From JBKCUI01 sp052161605 (GTDB lineage: Bacteria > Planctomycetota > Planctomycetia > Pirellulales > Pirellulaceae): a stretch of 64,000 bases of DNA. The translations under genes were made by a program, and so were the position numbers. Shown in pieces: positions 17,427-27,015 of the stretch. The stretch lies in assembly GCA_052161605.1 (NCBI GenBank), contig CP197409.1; one strand, written 5' to 3'. The notes under the pieces were generated by a model. The model did not search any database. It worked only from the letters and a program-made list of their open reading frames with translations, and was not told the DNA's origin. Position 1 is the first letter of the stretch, and the number at the start of each line of letters is the position of its first letter.

Positions 17427-20400
17427 TTAAGAGCATTCTTCGTGCCAAAAACGAACTTCCTCCAACAGTTCACGTATCACTCTGATGTCGACAGGTTTGA
17501 CCAAATGATGATTGAAACCTGCATCAATTGACCGCTGTCGATCGTCCTCGTCACCATGCCCCGTTAGGGCAATCAGCATGGCGTCTTTGAGCTTGGGCTC
17601 AAGGCGCATTTGTGTTGCTACTTCGAGACCACTCATGCCCGGAATGCTGATGTCCATCAGTACTAAATTAGGCTGAAAGTCTAATGCCAAGGAAATTGCA
17701 GTGAGGCCGTCAGACGCGGTTCTAACATCGTGGCCGGATGCCTTTAATAACGTCGAGAGCATGTGCCTGGCATCACGCATGTCGTCTACAATAAGAACTC
17801 GCAATGGACCGTTTTTTTCAGTCGGAATATGTGGTAACTTGCGATCAGTGAGCAAGAGATTGCTAAGATTACTAAGGTTAACTGGCTTTACCATGTGGTA
17901 ATCGAACCCAGCTTCACTGGACCTTCGCCGGTCTTCGTCTTGCCCCCACCCCGTCACAGCGACAAGGATCATTTTTTTGTCCCGGGCCTGTTCCTTCATC
18001 CGACGGCAAGCCTCGTAACCGTTCAATTTCGGCAGGCCGATGTCGCACAACACGACGTCGGGCCGAAACTTCGCTGCTGCCGCCACGGCCTCTTCGCCGT
18101 CGTGCGCGGTGTAGACATTGTTGCCCATCGCCGTGAGGAGCATCGCCAAGCTCTCAGCGGCATCCCGGTTGTCGTCCACTACCAGGATGCGAAGGTTGGA
18201 GATCGCCTTAGCATTATCGACATCTTGGCTCGCGAGGCGAGAGTAGGTTTGCTCCACGACGATCGGCAAGCGGAACACGAACTTGCTGCCCTGGCCCGGG
18301 CCGTCGCTCTTGGCCACGATGCTTCCGCCGTGCATCTCGACGAGCCGCTTCACCAAACACAAGCCGATGCCCAGACCGCCCTGTGAACGCGACAACGCAC
18401 CCTCCACCTGCGAGAACATCTCGAAGAGGGTCGGCAGCTTGTCGGCGGGAATACCGACGCCGGTGTCCGTCACCGACACGACCACGTCACTGCCTTGCAG
18501 CTCCGCACGCAGGTCGATTCGACCTCCCCGCTCTGTGTACTTGGCAGCGTTGTTGAGCAGGTTTAGGATCACTTGAGCCAGACGAATCGGATCGGCGTCC
18601 ACGATCACGGGGCGCGGCGGAAGCGTCACAGTCAGCTCGTGGCCCATCTCTTCGATCAGCGGGTGGCTGGTCTCGACAGCCCCCTGCACTATTTTCGCCA
18701 ATTCAACCTGCTCCCGCTTAAGTTTGACCTTGCCCTGGTTGATGCGGCTGACGTCCATCAAATCGTCGATCAGCCTGGTCATCGCCTGCGTCTGCCGATC
18801 AATAACATCCTTTGCCCATTGCAATTCCGGGATGTCTGGGCCCTTCCTCCGCAGGAGTTCGACTGCGGTCCGCATGGGGGCCAGCGGGTTGCGAAGTTCG
18901 TGGGCCAGCGTCGCCAGGAACTCGTCTTTGCGGCGATCGGCGTCGCGTAAAGATTGCGCGGCCACTAGGCGATCAGTGACATCCAGATTTGTGCCTAGCA
19001 CCCATTCGGCCTTGCCTTCGTGATTCGCGCGCACCGTCTCCACGGCCCTAATCCACCGGCACTCGCCGTCATTGCGCCGTCGGATACGAAACTCTCGCGT
19101 GCTTTGCCCACTACATCGGATGGTGTCTAGGAGGATTGCCTCATTCTCCGCCATATCCTCGGGCAGCACTGCGTCACTCCAGTCTTGGTAATGCAAAAAT
19201 CCATCCGGTGTGGGTTCCATGCCATAGATCCGGAACATCATGGCATCCCAGCGGATCGCGTTCGTAATGACGTTCCATTCCCAGATACCGACGCCAGTGG
19301 CTTCGGCGGCGAGGCGCATGCGTTCCTGGCTCGCACGAAGCGCCGCCGTGGCCCGCGTGCGTTCAGTCACTTCGTGGAAATAGCAGACTACACCATGCTG
19401 GCCGTCAGGCAGGGTCACGCGCTGTGTCTCCCATTCGTAGGTCTGCTCGATGCCTAGGTCGTTGCGTTGCTCGTTGAAAGGGGGCGAAATGTAGGGTTCG
19501 CTCGTCGCCAACGTGTGCCGGAAGATGTCTGCAATCCGCCCTCCAACTTTCGGTCCCCAGAGAATCTCGACCACTTCCTGGAAATCGCGACCGATGATCG
19601 GATGCACGGAGCCAAAGGCTGGCATCGCCCCGGCATTAATTTGCCGCATGCGGAACTGAGCATCGACCACATAAGTCCCCATCGGTGCCTGAGCGATTAG
19701 GGTGGAAAACAGCTCGGCATTTTCCCGCAGTGCCTCTTCGACCCGCCTGCGTTCTGTGACGTCGCGGAGAACTCTAGATGTGCCGATGACTTTGCCGGCC
19801 GCATCCTTCAGCGGCGCGATGGTGATCGAGGCGGGAAACTCCCGCCCTTCTTTGGTCAGCCGGATCGCTTCAAACGTTCCACCCAAATCCCCGGCGACGA
19901 TTTGTCGCTGGAGCTCGTGCTCCGCTGGCTGCCGATCCGCGGTCAAAAGCCGCATGATCGAGGTGCCCACGATCTCCTCCGCGAGGTAGCCGAAGATTTT
20001 TTCCGCTCCCCGATTCCAACTGGTAATGATCCCGTCGAGATCCTCGCTGTAGAGTGCGTCGTGGGACGATTCGACGATAGCTGCTAGTCGAGCCACAACC
20101 TCCTCGGATTTTTTCCGGGCCGTGATTTCCTCCACCACCGCACCGAATCCGATGATTTTCCCCTCCCAGCCTCGCACCGGATACCAGCTCTCATTCCAAT
20201 AGCGTCTGCAGCTAGGCGAGTCAGCCGTCTCGCTACAGAACTCCAGATTGCAAACCGCCTCGCCCGTCTGGAGAATTCGCTCCGTGACCGCGCGTATGCT
20301 AGCTTCCATGGTCGGCATGATCTCGGTCACTTTTCGTCCGATGTGTGATGCAACAGGGAAGCCATTGAATCCTGCGAGCTTGTCATTGATGCGGACGTAG

Positions 20401-21908
20401 CGAAGCTCGCGATCCATCATGCAAAAGCCGATGGGAGCCCGCGTGAGGAGTGTATCGAGGAGGATGTTGGATTCAAGCAGCGCCTCCTCCGCGCGGGCGC
20501 GTTCCACCCGCACATACACGCGAGCGGCCAACTCTGTGAGCATCTCTACCTCTTCCACGGGCCAAGCATACGGCTCGGCATGGGAGGCGTGCAGCACGAA
20601 ACTCCTGCGCCCGCCCGGCACGAAGCCCGTATTCAGCAACGCGCGGATTCCCATCGCCTCGAAGTACTCTGCCCTCTCCGTCGGGCGTCTGCCATCGCGC
20701 ACGTCAGCGATCACCAGCGGTGCCCCCGACGCCAGCACCCGCTGCTCCTCCTCGGCGAGAAAGTCCGACAGTCGGTAATCGCCCGCGAGGTTCCGCGTAC
20801 CAGGTGCGTTGTGATCGTGCAGCACCTTGCAGGTGTCCGTCGCTTCATCCACTTCCACGAGCATGCAATGGATTAGCCCCAGATGCTCTGCGATCCTCTC
20901 GCCGACCGCTTTCATGATTTCCGTGGCGGAGGTGAGAGGGGCGAATACCTTCTGAATGTCTGCCAGGAAGACGAGATTGCGATCACGGAGTTTGCGCGCC
21001 GTGATGTCCACATTCGTGCCGACCATGCGCGTGGGTTTTCCTGTCTCGTCCCGGAAGACCCGTCCGTGCGCCTCGAGGTGATGCACCGAACCATCCGGCC
21101 AATTCACGCGAAACTCGATCGAATATTCCTTGCGTCCAGCAAGTGCATCCTCCGATGCGGCTGTGCTGGCTGCCCTATCCTCTGGGTGCAGGCGGGCTGC
21201 CAACGCAGCGTAAGCTCCCGAAAAATCCTCCCGGCGCCCGCCATAGAGGGCAAACATGGCGTCGTCCCAGACCAGCGTATCGTTTACCAGGTTCCAATCC
21301 CAGATACCAACCCGGCCCGCCTCCGCGGCGATCTTCAACCGCTCCTCGCTCAACCGGCGCGTTTCCTCCTCGTGCTTGCGTTCGGTGATGTCGCGGATCG
21401 CGGCCACCATGCCCGTGGTCGCGCCGTCAGGACCGCGCAGCGCGACGATACTCGACTCGACGTGTAGCTCACGGCCTTTGTGCGTGACGTGGATACTTTC
21501 ACCACGCCATTCTCCGCGCTCGCGCAGAGCTTCCGCAGCCGCGTCTCCGTCGCCGGGCTGGAGCCAGCGGTACTCATAAAGCTCGCCCAGGCGGCAACCG
21601 AGTACTTCGGCAGCGCTGACTCCGTATTGCCGCTCGGCGGCGGTGTTGAGAAAAGTGACGCGTTCCTCGGAGTCCACGGCGATCACCGCATCGGTAACCT
21701 GCGCAAGCATCTCGCCTCGCATGCGGTTCTGCTCGGCGTCGACGCCTTGCAGAGTGAAAAGTTTCGGCCCGGCGGCGGTTTCCACCACAATCGTATCGAC
21801 CTCGCCGGCGCGGATCGCCCGCAGCATCTCTTCCGCTTCCTCTAGGCGAGCGCGCAGCAGCTCATTTTCGGCGAGGAGCGTTTCGTTGGTGGAGGTTATT
21901 GATTTCAT
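17427..21908 (-). CDS. Giant multi-PAS/GAF hybrid histidine kinase with two receiver domains
   Basis: About 1490 aa. Domain order: a short coiled coil (ENELLRARLEEAEEMLRA), two PAS domains, a GAF domain (around residues 325-490), four further PAS domains, a HisKA domain with the phospho-accepting histidine in LATLAHELRNPLAPMR, an HATPase with GVGIPADKL and a glycine-rich box, then two receiver domains (ILVVDDNRDAAESL; VLIVDDMRDARHML), each with a phospho-aspartate. No membrane helices are seen, so it is probably cytosolic. It follows the KaiB-like gene; the GTG at 21941 would overlap it. It is GC-rich up to the first receiver, but the second receiver has host-like base content. It should pass phosphate to an HPt protein. 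Confidence 0.9.
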   Translation of the reverse strand: MKSITSTNETLLAENELLRARLEEAEEMLRAIRAGEVDTIVVETAAGPKLFTLQGVDAEQNRMRGEMLAQVTDAVIAVDSEERVTFLNTAAERQYGVSAAEVLGCRLGELYEYRWLQPGDGDAAAEALRERGEWRGESIHVTHKGRELHVESSIVALRGPDGATTGMVAAIRDITERKHEEETRRLSEERLKIAAEAGRVGIWDWNLVNDTLVWDDAMFALYGGRREDFSGAYAALAARLHPEDRAASTAASEDALAGRKEYSIEFRVNWPDGSVHHLEAHGRVFRDETGKPTRMVGTNVDITARKLRDRNLVFLADIQKVFAPLTSATEIMKAVGERIAEHLGLIHCMLVEVDEATDTCKVLHDHNAPGTRNLAGDYRLSDFLAEEEQRVLASGAPLVIADVRDGRRPTERAEYFEAMGIRALLNTGFVPGGRRSFVLHASHAEPYAWPVEEVEMLTELAARVYVRVERARAEEALLESNILLDTLLTRAPIGFCMMDRELRYVRINDKLAGFNGFPVASHIGRKVTEIMPTMEASIRAVTERILQTGEAVCNLEFCSETADSPSCRRYWNESWYPVRGWEGKIIGFGAVVEEITARKKSEEVVARLAAIVESSHDALYSEDLDGIITSWNRGAEKIFGYLAEEIVGTSIMRLLTADRQPAEHELQRQIVAGDLGGTFEAIRLTKEGREFPASITIAPLKDAAGKVIGTSRVLRDVTERRRVEEALRENAELFSTLIAQAPMGTYVVDAQFRMRQINAGAMPAFGSVHPIIGRDFQEVVEILWGPKVGGRIADIFRHTLATSEPYISPPFNEQRNDLGIEQTYEWETQRVTLPDGQHGVVCYFHEVTERTRATAALRASQERMRLAAEATGVGIWEWNVITNAIRWDAMMFRIYGMEPTPDGFLHYQDWSDAVLPEDMAENEAILLDTIRCSGQSTREFRIRRRNDGECRWIRAVETVRANHEGKAEWVLGTNLDVTDRLVAAQSLRDADRRKDEFLATLAHELRNPLAPMRTAVELLRRKGPDIPELQWAKDVIDRQTQAMTRLIDDLMDVSRINQGKVKLKREQVELAKIVQGAVETSHPLIEEMGHELTVTLPPRPVIVDADPIRLAQVILNLLNNAAKYTERGGRIDLRAELQGSDVVVSVTDTGVGIPADKLPTLFEMFSQVEGALSRSQGGLGIGLCLVKRLVEMHGGSIVAKSDGPGQGSKFVFRLPIVVEQTYSRLASQDVDNAKAISNLRILVVDDNRDAAESLAMLLTAMGNNVYTAHDGEEAVAAAAKFRPDVVLCDIGLPKLNGYEACRRMKEQARDKKMILVAVTGWGQDEDRRRSSEAGFDYHMVKPVNLSNLSNLLLTDRKLPHIPTEKNGPLRVLIVDDMRDARHMLSTLLKASGHDVRTASDGLTAISLALDFQPNLVLMDISIPGMSGLEVATQMRLEPKLKDAMLIALTGHGDEDDRQRSIDAGFNHHLVKPVDIRVIRELLEEVRFWHEECS

Positions 21909-21921
21909 CGTCACTACAATT

Positions 21922-22296
21922 TCAGGACTCGTGTTTCTCACCCTTCGCCCGCAAATCCAACCCGAGCAGGATGCGCTCGGTCCGCGACATGTCGCCTATG
22001 AAACGACGCGGGGGAAGCGGCAGTTTTTTGATCAAGGTCGGCGCGGCGATAATCTGCTCGACTACAGACAGCTTGGAGTTCTGGGTGATGTCAATGACTT
22101 CCAGGTCGTAACGCCCTTTCAGACGCTCCTCGCAAATTCTGCGAACGTTGATCATCGCCCGCATCGAGAGCGGCGTGGTGCTGGTGACGTAGAGCCGTAG
22201 TTCTAAGCTGAGCGCGGTGGGCTCCTCCGGTTGTTTTGTTTGAGTGGCTGATGTGGTTTTTATCTGCAAGGTTTCCTTCTCAATGGCGAAATTCAC
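21922..22296 (-). CDS. KaiB-like thioredoxin-fold protein
   Basis: This 124-aa protein has a C-terminal KaiB domain: LELRLYVTSTTPLSMRAMIN, CEERLKGRYDLEVIDI, IIAAPTLIKKLPLPPRRFIG and RTERILLGLDL. KaiB of cyanobacteria is part of the clock; non-cyanobacterial KaiB-like proteins commonly sit beside KaiC-like ATPases or sensor kinases. No kaiC is present in the window. The GTG at 22296 has GGAGGAGAGG just upstream, better than a TTG at 22410. The preceding frame may be a remnant of a lost neighbour. It is translationally close to the kinase. Confidence 0.85.
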   Translation of the reverse strand: MNFAIEKETLQIKTTSATQTKQPEEPTALSLELRLYVTSTTPLSMRAMINVRRICEERLKGRYDLEVIDITQNSKLSVVEQIIAAPTLIKKLPLPPRRFIGDMSRTERILLGLDLRAKGEKHES

Positions 22297-22822
22297 CACC
22301 CTCTCCTCCGCCTCGCCTCCGGCCTGGAACGCTGCGATCTGCGCGGCGAGGGTTTCGTCACGAAGACACAGCGCCCGTGTCGGCGGATAAATTGCCCGTA
22401 CCCTATCCAAATAGGTTTGCGATCAGACTTTCCCACGACTGCAGCTATCTCTTCACCAATCTGAATGAACGTTTACAAGAGGTCGGATGAGTCATCGTAT
22501 CAGAATGTGAAACTCAGGGGGAATTTACGCCAGGACACGGCCAGTCCTTGCGGCTGAACTTGGCAGCCCCGTCGAAGGAAATTGATTTCCACTCCATCTC
22601 ACTCCCCACCCCCGCGATTTGTGGAACGGATCGACGACAGGGATGCAAGTGTCGTGCGACTCGTGGCAACGTATTTTTTCTACGGCACGGATCTCGCTTC
22701 AGAGGAGAAAAGCTCTTATACACAACGCTGAACTTCAATGGAAGGTAAGCGAGATTGGAACATCGTCCCTCATGATGGCTGTTTATCGATCAGTCTGCTC
22801 TCTGATGTTGCATCAGCCAGTT

Positions 22823-22838
22823 TGGCACTTCGTTTGTA
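22823..22838 (+). promoter_or_regulatory. Weak sigma-54-like site
   Basis: TGGCACT-TCGT-TTGTA has the -24 GG and ten-base spacing, but the -12 pair reads GT instead of GC. It is 400 bases from the next gene. It may be chance or a decoy. Confidence 0.2.
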
Positions 22839-23005
22839 CTGTTCGAGCGCACTCTCGCAACGCAACCAAAGATCGCGTTAGCCGATGAGAGCCATTAATC
22901 TATTGGCCAATCACTGCCTGGACACTTAGCATTACGATGAGTCGTACCGTATTCCATGGCGGCTGAGGAATATACCGTAACGAGGAGCATCGCCACCGCG
23001 ATTGC

Positions 23006-23028
23006 CGTACGATCAACCAGATCGTACG
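23006..23028. promoter_or_regulatory. Perfect 9-bp palindrome, possible enhancer site
   Basis: CGTACGATC (23006-23014) and GATCGTACG (23020-23028) are separated by AACCA. The centre is about 112 bases upstream of the predicted start from the sigma-54 site at 23103-23118, a typical position for an NtrC-type activator. A hairpin in RNA is the alternative. Confidence 0.45.
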
Positions 23029-23102
23029 CACACTCTGCAAATTGGTCGTTCGGAAACCGCTCGTCTTCTCTTCGCTAGGGTTCTCGGTTGCGATAATCGA
23101 CA

Positions 23103-23118
23103 CGGCACAGCATTTGCC
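23103..23118 (+). promoter_or_regulatory. Sigma-54 -24/-12 promoter candidate 3
   Basis: CGGCACA-GCAT-TTGCC has GG (23104-23105), ten bases, then GC (23116-23117). The predicted transcript start near 23129 leaves a 125-base leader before the small secreted protein. The palindrome at 23006-23028 lies upstream. Confidence 0.6.
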
Positions 23119-23253
23119 TGCTTGGCATATTTGGTTGGAGGATAGGCCTTCAATCAAGTAAGCGGCAACGCGCTCTTTGACGCCGATTGCCTTAACCACA
23201 ATGATTATGGGCGTCGTTGCCCGAACCGATTAAGCATTCCTTGAAAGGGAGAC

Positions 23254-23634
23254 ATGATGTTTAGAAAAGTTCTTGGTATTGGTTTGATAGCCGCAGCTTG
23301 CGTCGCTGGCATTTGTGATACTAGTGATGCTGGGCATCGCCATCGACGGGCTGGCAATATTGGAGCTAGGAACCATTGTGAATCGGTTCAACAGTCTGCT
23401 TGCAACAACACCAATTCCGGGTATTCCACTTACTCGGGTTCGTGTTGCGGATACCCATCGTCGCAGCAGTACGGTTCAAGCAGCTGGTCAAGTAACTGCG
23501 GGTCAAGTAACTGCGGCTACAACGGCATAACAACCCAAAGTTATGGATCTTCGCCTTATCAAGGCGGTCAAGTTAATGTTAACGGAAGAGTTGGCGGAAA
23601 TATGTTTGGGAACACGACGCTCCTGAGCCGTTAG
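23254..23634 (+). CDS. Small secreted Gly/Ser/Cys-rich protein
   Basis: This 126-aa protein has an N-terminal signal peptide (FRKVLGIGLIAAACVAGICD). It is followed by a low-complexity region with repeated Ser, Gly, Tyr, Asn and Cys (SGSCCGYPSS; GSSNCGY). No domain is recognised. AAAGGGA precedes the ATG. Cysteines are even in number and may form disulphides outside the cell. It has its own sigma-54-type promoter upstream, so it may be an induced envelope or extracellular protein. Confidence 0.65.
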   Translation: MMFRKVLGIGLIAAACVAGICDTSDAGHRHRRAGNIGARNHCESVQQSACNNTNSGYSTYSGSCCGYPSSQQYGSSSWSSNCGSSNCGYNGITTQSYGSSPYQGGQVNVNGRVGGNMFGNTTLLSR

Positions 23635-23897
23635 TCAAAGTAAGGTTCTCTACCGTTTAAAGTGGTCTTCGAACCACTACATCTCGGACGCGAAACAATC
23701 TTGCGGATTGCTGGTTGGCAGTACATGGTTGCAGTACATGGTTGGCACGTCCTAGAGCGCTAGCGCAGGGTGTGAGGGAGTACCTTGGCGATTCCCACGC
23801 CCTTCGCACCTCAAGGTCGTGCCACAAGCCTGAGGAAATCCTTGATTTCAATGTATCCAAAAGCTGTTCTAACTCGCGTTGATTGCCTACAAAGCGT

Positions 23898-25451
23898 CTA
23901 TTGCTTGCCAACAACAACAGTCCGCTCCAATGAAATTCCGAAGGCAGCGATCCGATCGCGGACCTTGCCGCGTGTTATCCCAAGAACCTCCGCAGTCTTC
24001 GACTGGTTTCCGTTCGTGACATCGAGCACTTTTGCAAAAAGTCGTCGCTCCATCTGTTCCAATGCTTCGGCGTAGATGTTCGTGGAGCCCGCAGCCAAGC
24101 GTTCATCAATGAAGTTGAATAGCTGAAAGTCGTCAACTGCTGATGGCCAGATGCTGTTTTCCTTTTGGTCTGCAACTTCAATCGCAAGTCTACCGTCCCC
24201 ACATTCCGGACCGATAGCAGAACTAGACTCCTCTGCAACCGAACACACAGGCTTTGCTTGATTGGTATCTGTTGCGGCTATTTCGGACACAAACATGGGC
24301 AGGTTCTCTACTCCTATCACCGTGCCGGACGTGTTGATCATGGAGTGCCGTATGGCGGACTGTAGTTGTCGAACATTTCCTGGCCAGTCATATTTGATAA
24401 GCAGCTCATACGCATCGGAAGCGATTCCTCGAATATCCATTTTTCCCATATCGGATTTCGCCCTACGCAGAAAATATTCCAGCAGTATGGGGATATCTTC
24501 TCTCCTCTCTCGCAGCGGAGGAAGGTCGATCGTGAATCCGTTCAATCGGTAGAGCAGATCTTCTCGGAATTGATTGTCCTTAACCATGTTCTCGAGTGGC
24601 CGATTGGTTGCAGCCAAAACTCGCACGTTGGTTGTTACCATCTCAGTGCCACCAACTCGCTCAAATTTCTGCTCCTGAAGCAGTCGAAGCACCTTGCCTT
24701 GAATAATGGTCGACATGTCTCCAATTTCATCCAAGAAGATAGTACCTCCGTCGCACTGCTCAAATCGACCGATGCGCCGTCGCTCCGCACCTGTGAATGC
24801 ACCCTTCTCATGGCCGAAAAGCTCGCTCTCTAGAAGTTGGTCGGGAATGGCTGCACAGTTCACGGCAACAAACGGTTTATCTGACCGATCGCTGTGTTGC
24901 ACTAAAGCACGTGCAACAAGTTCTTTTCCGCAGCCACTTTCGCCTCGAATTAGGACTGCTACGTTCTCTGCTGCAACTCGGCCAATCGACTTATACACTT
25001 CGATCATCGCTTTAGATTTACCGATGAACCGTTCACTGCACGAATCCCCATCACCAACGTGAAAGGCGACAGGTTCGTCCATCATGCGGCGAGCCTTGAT
25101 CGCACTGAGCGTTAGGCTCTTGATCTGAGTGATATCCAGAGGCTTCGATAGATAATCGAACGCGCCTACTCGCATCGCTTGGATCGCCGTTTCGCTCGAT
25201 GTATCCCCGGTAATAAAAATGACTGGCAGCTTTCTGTCGATCGCTCGAATCTTGCGAAACAGTTCCAGGCCATTGTGATTTGGCAAATAAACGTCCAGCA
25301 AAACGACAAGCGGCTTGTGCGTTTCAATCAATTCCAATCCGATGTCACCATCGGCAGCAGATTCTACGGAGATCCCACAGTAGCCATTCAATCCACGCTC
25401 GACTGTGTGTCTTACGGATCGATCATCGTCGATAATCAGTACTTTTGGCAT
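23898..25451 (-). CDS. NtrC-family sigma-54-dependent response regulator
   Basis: About 517 aa. An N-terminal receiver domain (VLIIDDDRSVRHTVE; the phospho-aspartate in LLDVYLPNHNG) is followed by the AAA+ central domain. This has Walker A GESGCGKELVARAL, the sigma-54 contact GAFTGAE, Walker B GGTIFLDEIGD and the arginine finger region FREDLLYRLNGF. A C-terminal Fis-type helix-turn-helix follows (NQSKTAEVLGITRGKVRDRI). It activates RpoN-dependent promoters; five matching sites lie in this window. The ATG at 25451 has GGAGGGA upstream. Its partner HPt is encoded 330 bases away on the other strand. Confidence 0.95.
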   Translation of the reverse strand: MPKVLIIDDDRSVRHTVERGLNGYCGISVESAADGDIGLELIETHKPLVVLLDVYLPNHNGLELFRKIRAIDRKLPVIFITGDTSSETAIQAMRVGAFDYLSKPLDITQIKSLTLSAIKARRMMDEPVAFHVGDGDSCSERFIGKSKAMIEVYKSIGRVAAENVAVLIRGESGCGKELVARALVQHSDRSDKPFVAVNCAAIPDQLLESELFGHEKGAFTGAERRRIGRFEQCDGGTIFLDEIGDMSTIIQGKVLRLLQEQKFERVGGTEMVTTNVRVLAATNRPLENMVKDNQFREDLLYRLNGFTIDLPPLRERREDIPILLEYFLRRAKSDMGKMDIRGIASDAYELLIKYDWPGNVRQLQSAIRHSMINTSGTVIGVENLPMFVSEIAATDTNQAKPVCSVAEESSSAIGPECGDGRLAIEVADQKENSIWPSAVDDFQLFNFIDERLAAGSTNIYAEALEQMERRLFAKVLDVTNGNQSKTAEVLGITRGKVRDRIAAFGISLERTVVVGKQ

Positions 25452-25778
25452 GCAATTTCCCTCCCACGAAACTATTGGCCAACCCATTAGTCGCTATGAG
25501 TCAGTAAGATGAAGCATCATAGCATTTATTCAACCATTACCATAAAGTTAGCCAAAATTCTCCTATGGTTCCTGCAATTAAAATCCGTTTGGTAATAGTA
25601 CGTTTTGGCAACTCTGCGCTTAGTTTGATCCGTCAGCAAGCAATTGGAGGAAGGCCTGTTGGGCGAGAAACAAGACTCAATCTAACGAAATCAGTTCGGT
25701 ACGGAAATTGCCCCTACTGGAAGGATTCGGAGTGCTAGGTCGAATTATTTCCTATCCTCGTTTGAGAAAAATGCCACC
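25452..25778. other. Divergent intergenic region
   Basis: Between the NtrC-type gene and the HPt gene. It should hold promoters for both. No strong sigma-54 site was found; a weak GG-N10-GC on the minus strand (near 25516-25530) has only a poor match. No gene is seen. Confidence 0.4.
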
Positions 25779-26129
25779 ATGTCACCTATTGACATTGCTC
25801 GCGCTCTTCAGTCCCTAGAAGGCAATGAGGAGCTGCTAAAAGATTTGGCAAGCATGTTCGTTGAAGACGCTCCAGTTTTACTCGATCAATTGAAGGTTGC
25901 GCTATCTGACAATGACTCGCTTCAAGCCAGAAACGCCGTGCACAGCTTGAAGGGGCTCGTCTCTGCCTTCTATGCGACAAAAGGTGTCGAGATTGCACAG
26001 CGATTGGAGGATTACGCCGCTGCTGGGGACTTGGAAGAGTTTCGCAATGGCGAACTTGAGATACTTGAAGAATGCGTCAATTCGGTTTCTGCAGACTTTA
26101 GATCTCGAGGTTGGGTGGATCGGATTTAG
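25779..26129 (+). CDS. HPt phosphotransfer protein
   Basis: This 116-aa four-helix HPt domain has the phosphorylatable histidine in ARNAVHSLKGLVSAFYA (near residue 52). Free-standing HPt proteins shuttle phosphate between a hybrid kinase receiver and a response regulator. It lies divergently from the NtrC-type regulator, and the large hybrid kinase (17427-21908) has receivers but no HPt domain, so these three could form one relay. The ribosome site is weak. It is the complete family length. Confidence 0.85.
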   Translation: MSPIDIARALQSLEGNEELLKDLASMFVEDAPVLLDQLKVALSDNDSLQARNAVHSLKGLVSAFYATKGVEIAQRLEDYAAAGDLEEFRNGELEILEECVNSVSADFRSRGWVDRI

Positions 26130-26312
26130 ACTTCGATGATCCAACTTGGAAACTTGCGACCATGACTTTGCACGGATATTGCACTCTTGTCAATCAAATT
26201 GTTTTGGGTACGACTTCAAGAGGGACTTCGCGTTTCAGTGGCAACGTTACGTGCGTTATTCGAGATAACCCGTCCGGAGTATCCAACCTTTGTTGTATTA
26301 CAGGTGAAGTGA

Positions 26313-26386
26313 GAATCTTGTTTCTGATAGTGGAAACTGTTAAAATTCCTGGAGTTTATAGCACCTCCGGAACTCTAACAAGATTC
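26313..26386. terminator. Inverted repeat between convergent genes
   Basis: A 10-bp stem GAATCTTGTT (26313-26322) pairs with AACAAGATTC (26377-26386). A smaller partial hairpin lies inside around 26348-26372. It sits in the 370-base gap between the HPt gene and the convergent glycine-zipper gene, which holds no other gene. A bidirectional terminator is the likely role; the T-tract is weak. Confidence 0.4.
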
Positions 26387-26502
26387 CACTACTTGCTGGT
26401 TCTTAGCTCGCTGGTTCTTAGCCATTCCTGCTTGTACCAAATGGCCTCAACGTATAATCGGCCCCCTACGTAGCTGCGAAATGGTTTTCGGGCCATTCAC
26501 AC

Positions 26503-27015
26503 TTACCTGGGTTTGCTGCCAGCTCGCTCGTTGATCCGTCCATATGCATCTTCAGCGGCCAATCTGGCTTGGTCCCAAGTCATGGTTGAAGCCCCCCCTT
26601 CAGATTCCCAACGATTCTTGGCATCTTCCTCCCGTTCTTTCCAATCCAAGCTCGACGACGGATCGTAAGATTCCCAACCCGATCGGTAGGCAGGTTCGTA
26701 GTCTTCGTAGGAATATTCCTCGGAATAGTACGGGCGATCTTCATACGCATCGCGCCAGTAAGTTGACTCGACCGTTGGATCGATGTTCTCCGCTATCGCT
26801 TTTCCTGCGTACGCGCCTGCTATTCCCCCGGCGATGGTTCCGACTACCGTTCCGATCGGACCGGCAACGGTTCCCGATACGGCACCCGTTAACGCGCCTC
26901 CTAAAGCAGCTCCAAGCCCGGTTCCCATTGGATGAGCACCGGCTTGACCGGTAATTGGGTCTTCGTTACTCAATTCACTTTTGGTTGTTTCGCCACCACT
27001 AAGCTTCGGTTTCAT
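26503..27015 (-). CDS. Glycine-zipper protein, stress-type
   Basis: This 170-aa protein has a glycine-zipper region (residues 30-75: GTGLGAALGGALTG, then VAGPIGTVVGTIAGGIAG) preceded by SNEDPITGQAGAHPMG and followed by an acidic Tyr-rich stretch (YYSEEYSYEDYEPAYR). I recall the same N-terminal pattern in general-stress proteins of soil bacteria. The glycine zipper suggests membrane association. GGGAGAAG precedes the ATG. A minus-strand sigma-54 promoter (27083-27098) lies about 70 bases upstream. Confidence 0.8.
   Translation of the reverse strand: MKPKLSGGETTKSELSNEDPITGQAGAHPMGTGLGAALGGALTGAVSGTVAGPIGTVVGTIAGGIAGAYAGKAIAENIDPTVESTYWRDAYEDRPYYSEEYSYEDYEPAYRSGWESYDPSSSLDWKEREEDAKNRWESEGGASTMTWDQARLAAEDAYGRINERAGSKPR

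Larger units (their letters stand above)
22297..23253. other. Gene-free stretch with regulatory signals
   Basis: No supported gene in about 950 bases. It contains the possible remnant upstream of the KaiB-like start (22297-22410), a weak sigma-54-like site at 22823-22838 (GG-N10-GT), a perfect palindrome at 23006-23028, and a good sigma-54 site at 23103-23118. Short frames such as 22900-23199 (minus) have no recognisable content. Confidence 0.5.

Noticed and set aside
20883..21467. Long plus-strand frame opposite the kinase
   Set aside because: It is antisense to the GC-rich kinase gene and shows no family; typical shadow in high-GC coding DNA.
22900..23199. Minus-strand 99-codon frame
   Set aside because: No conserved feature, and it covers the palindrome and sigma-54 site.
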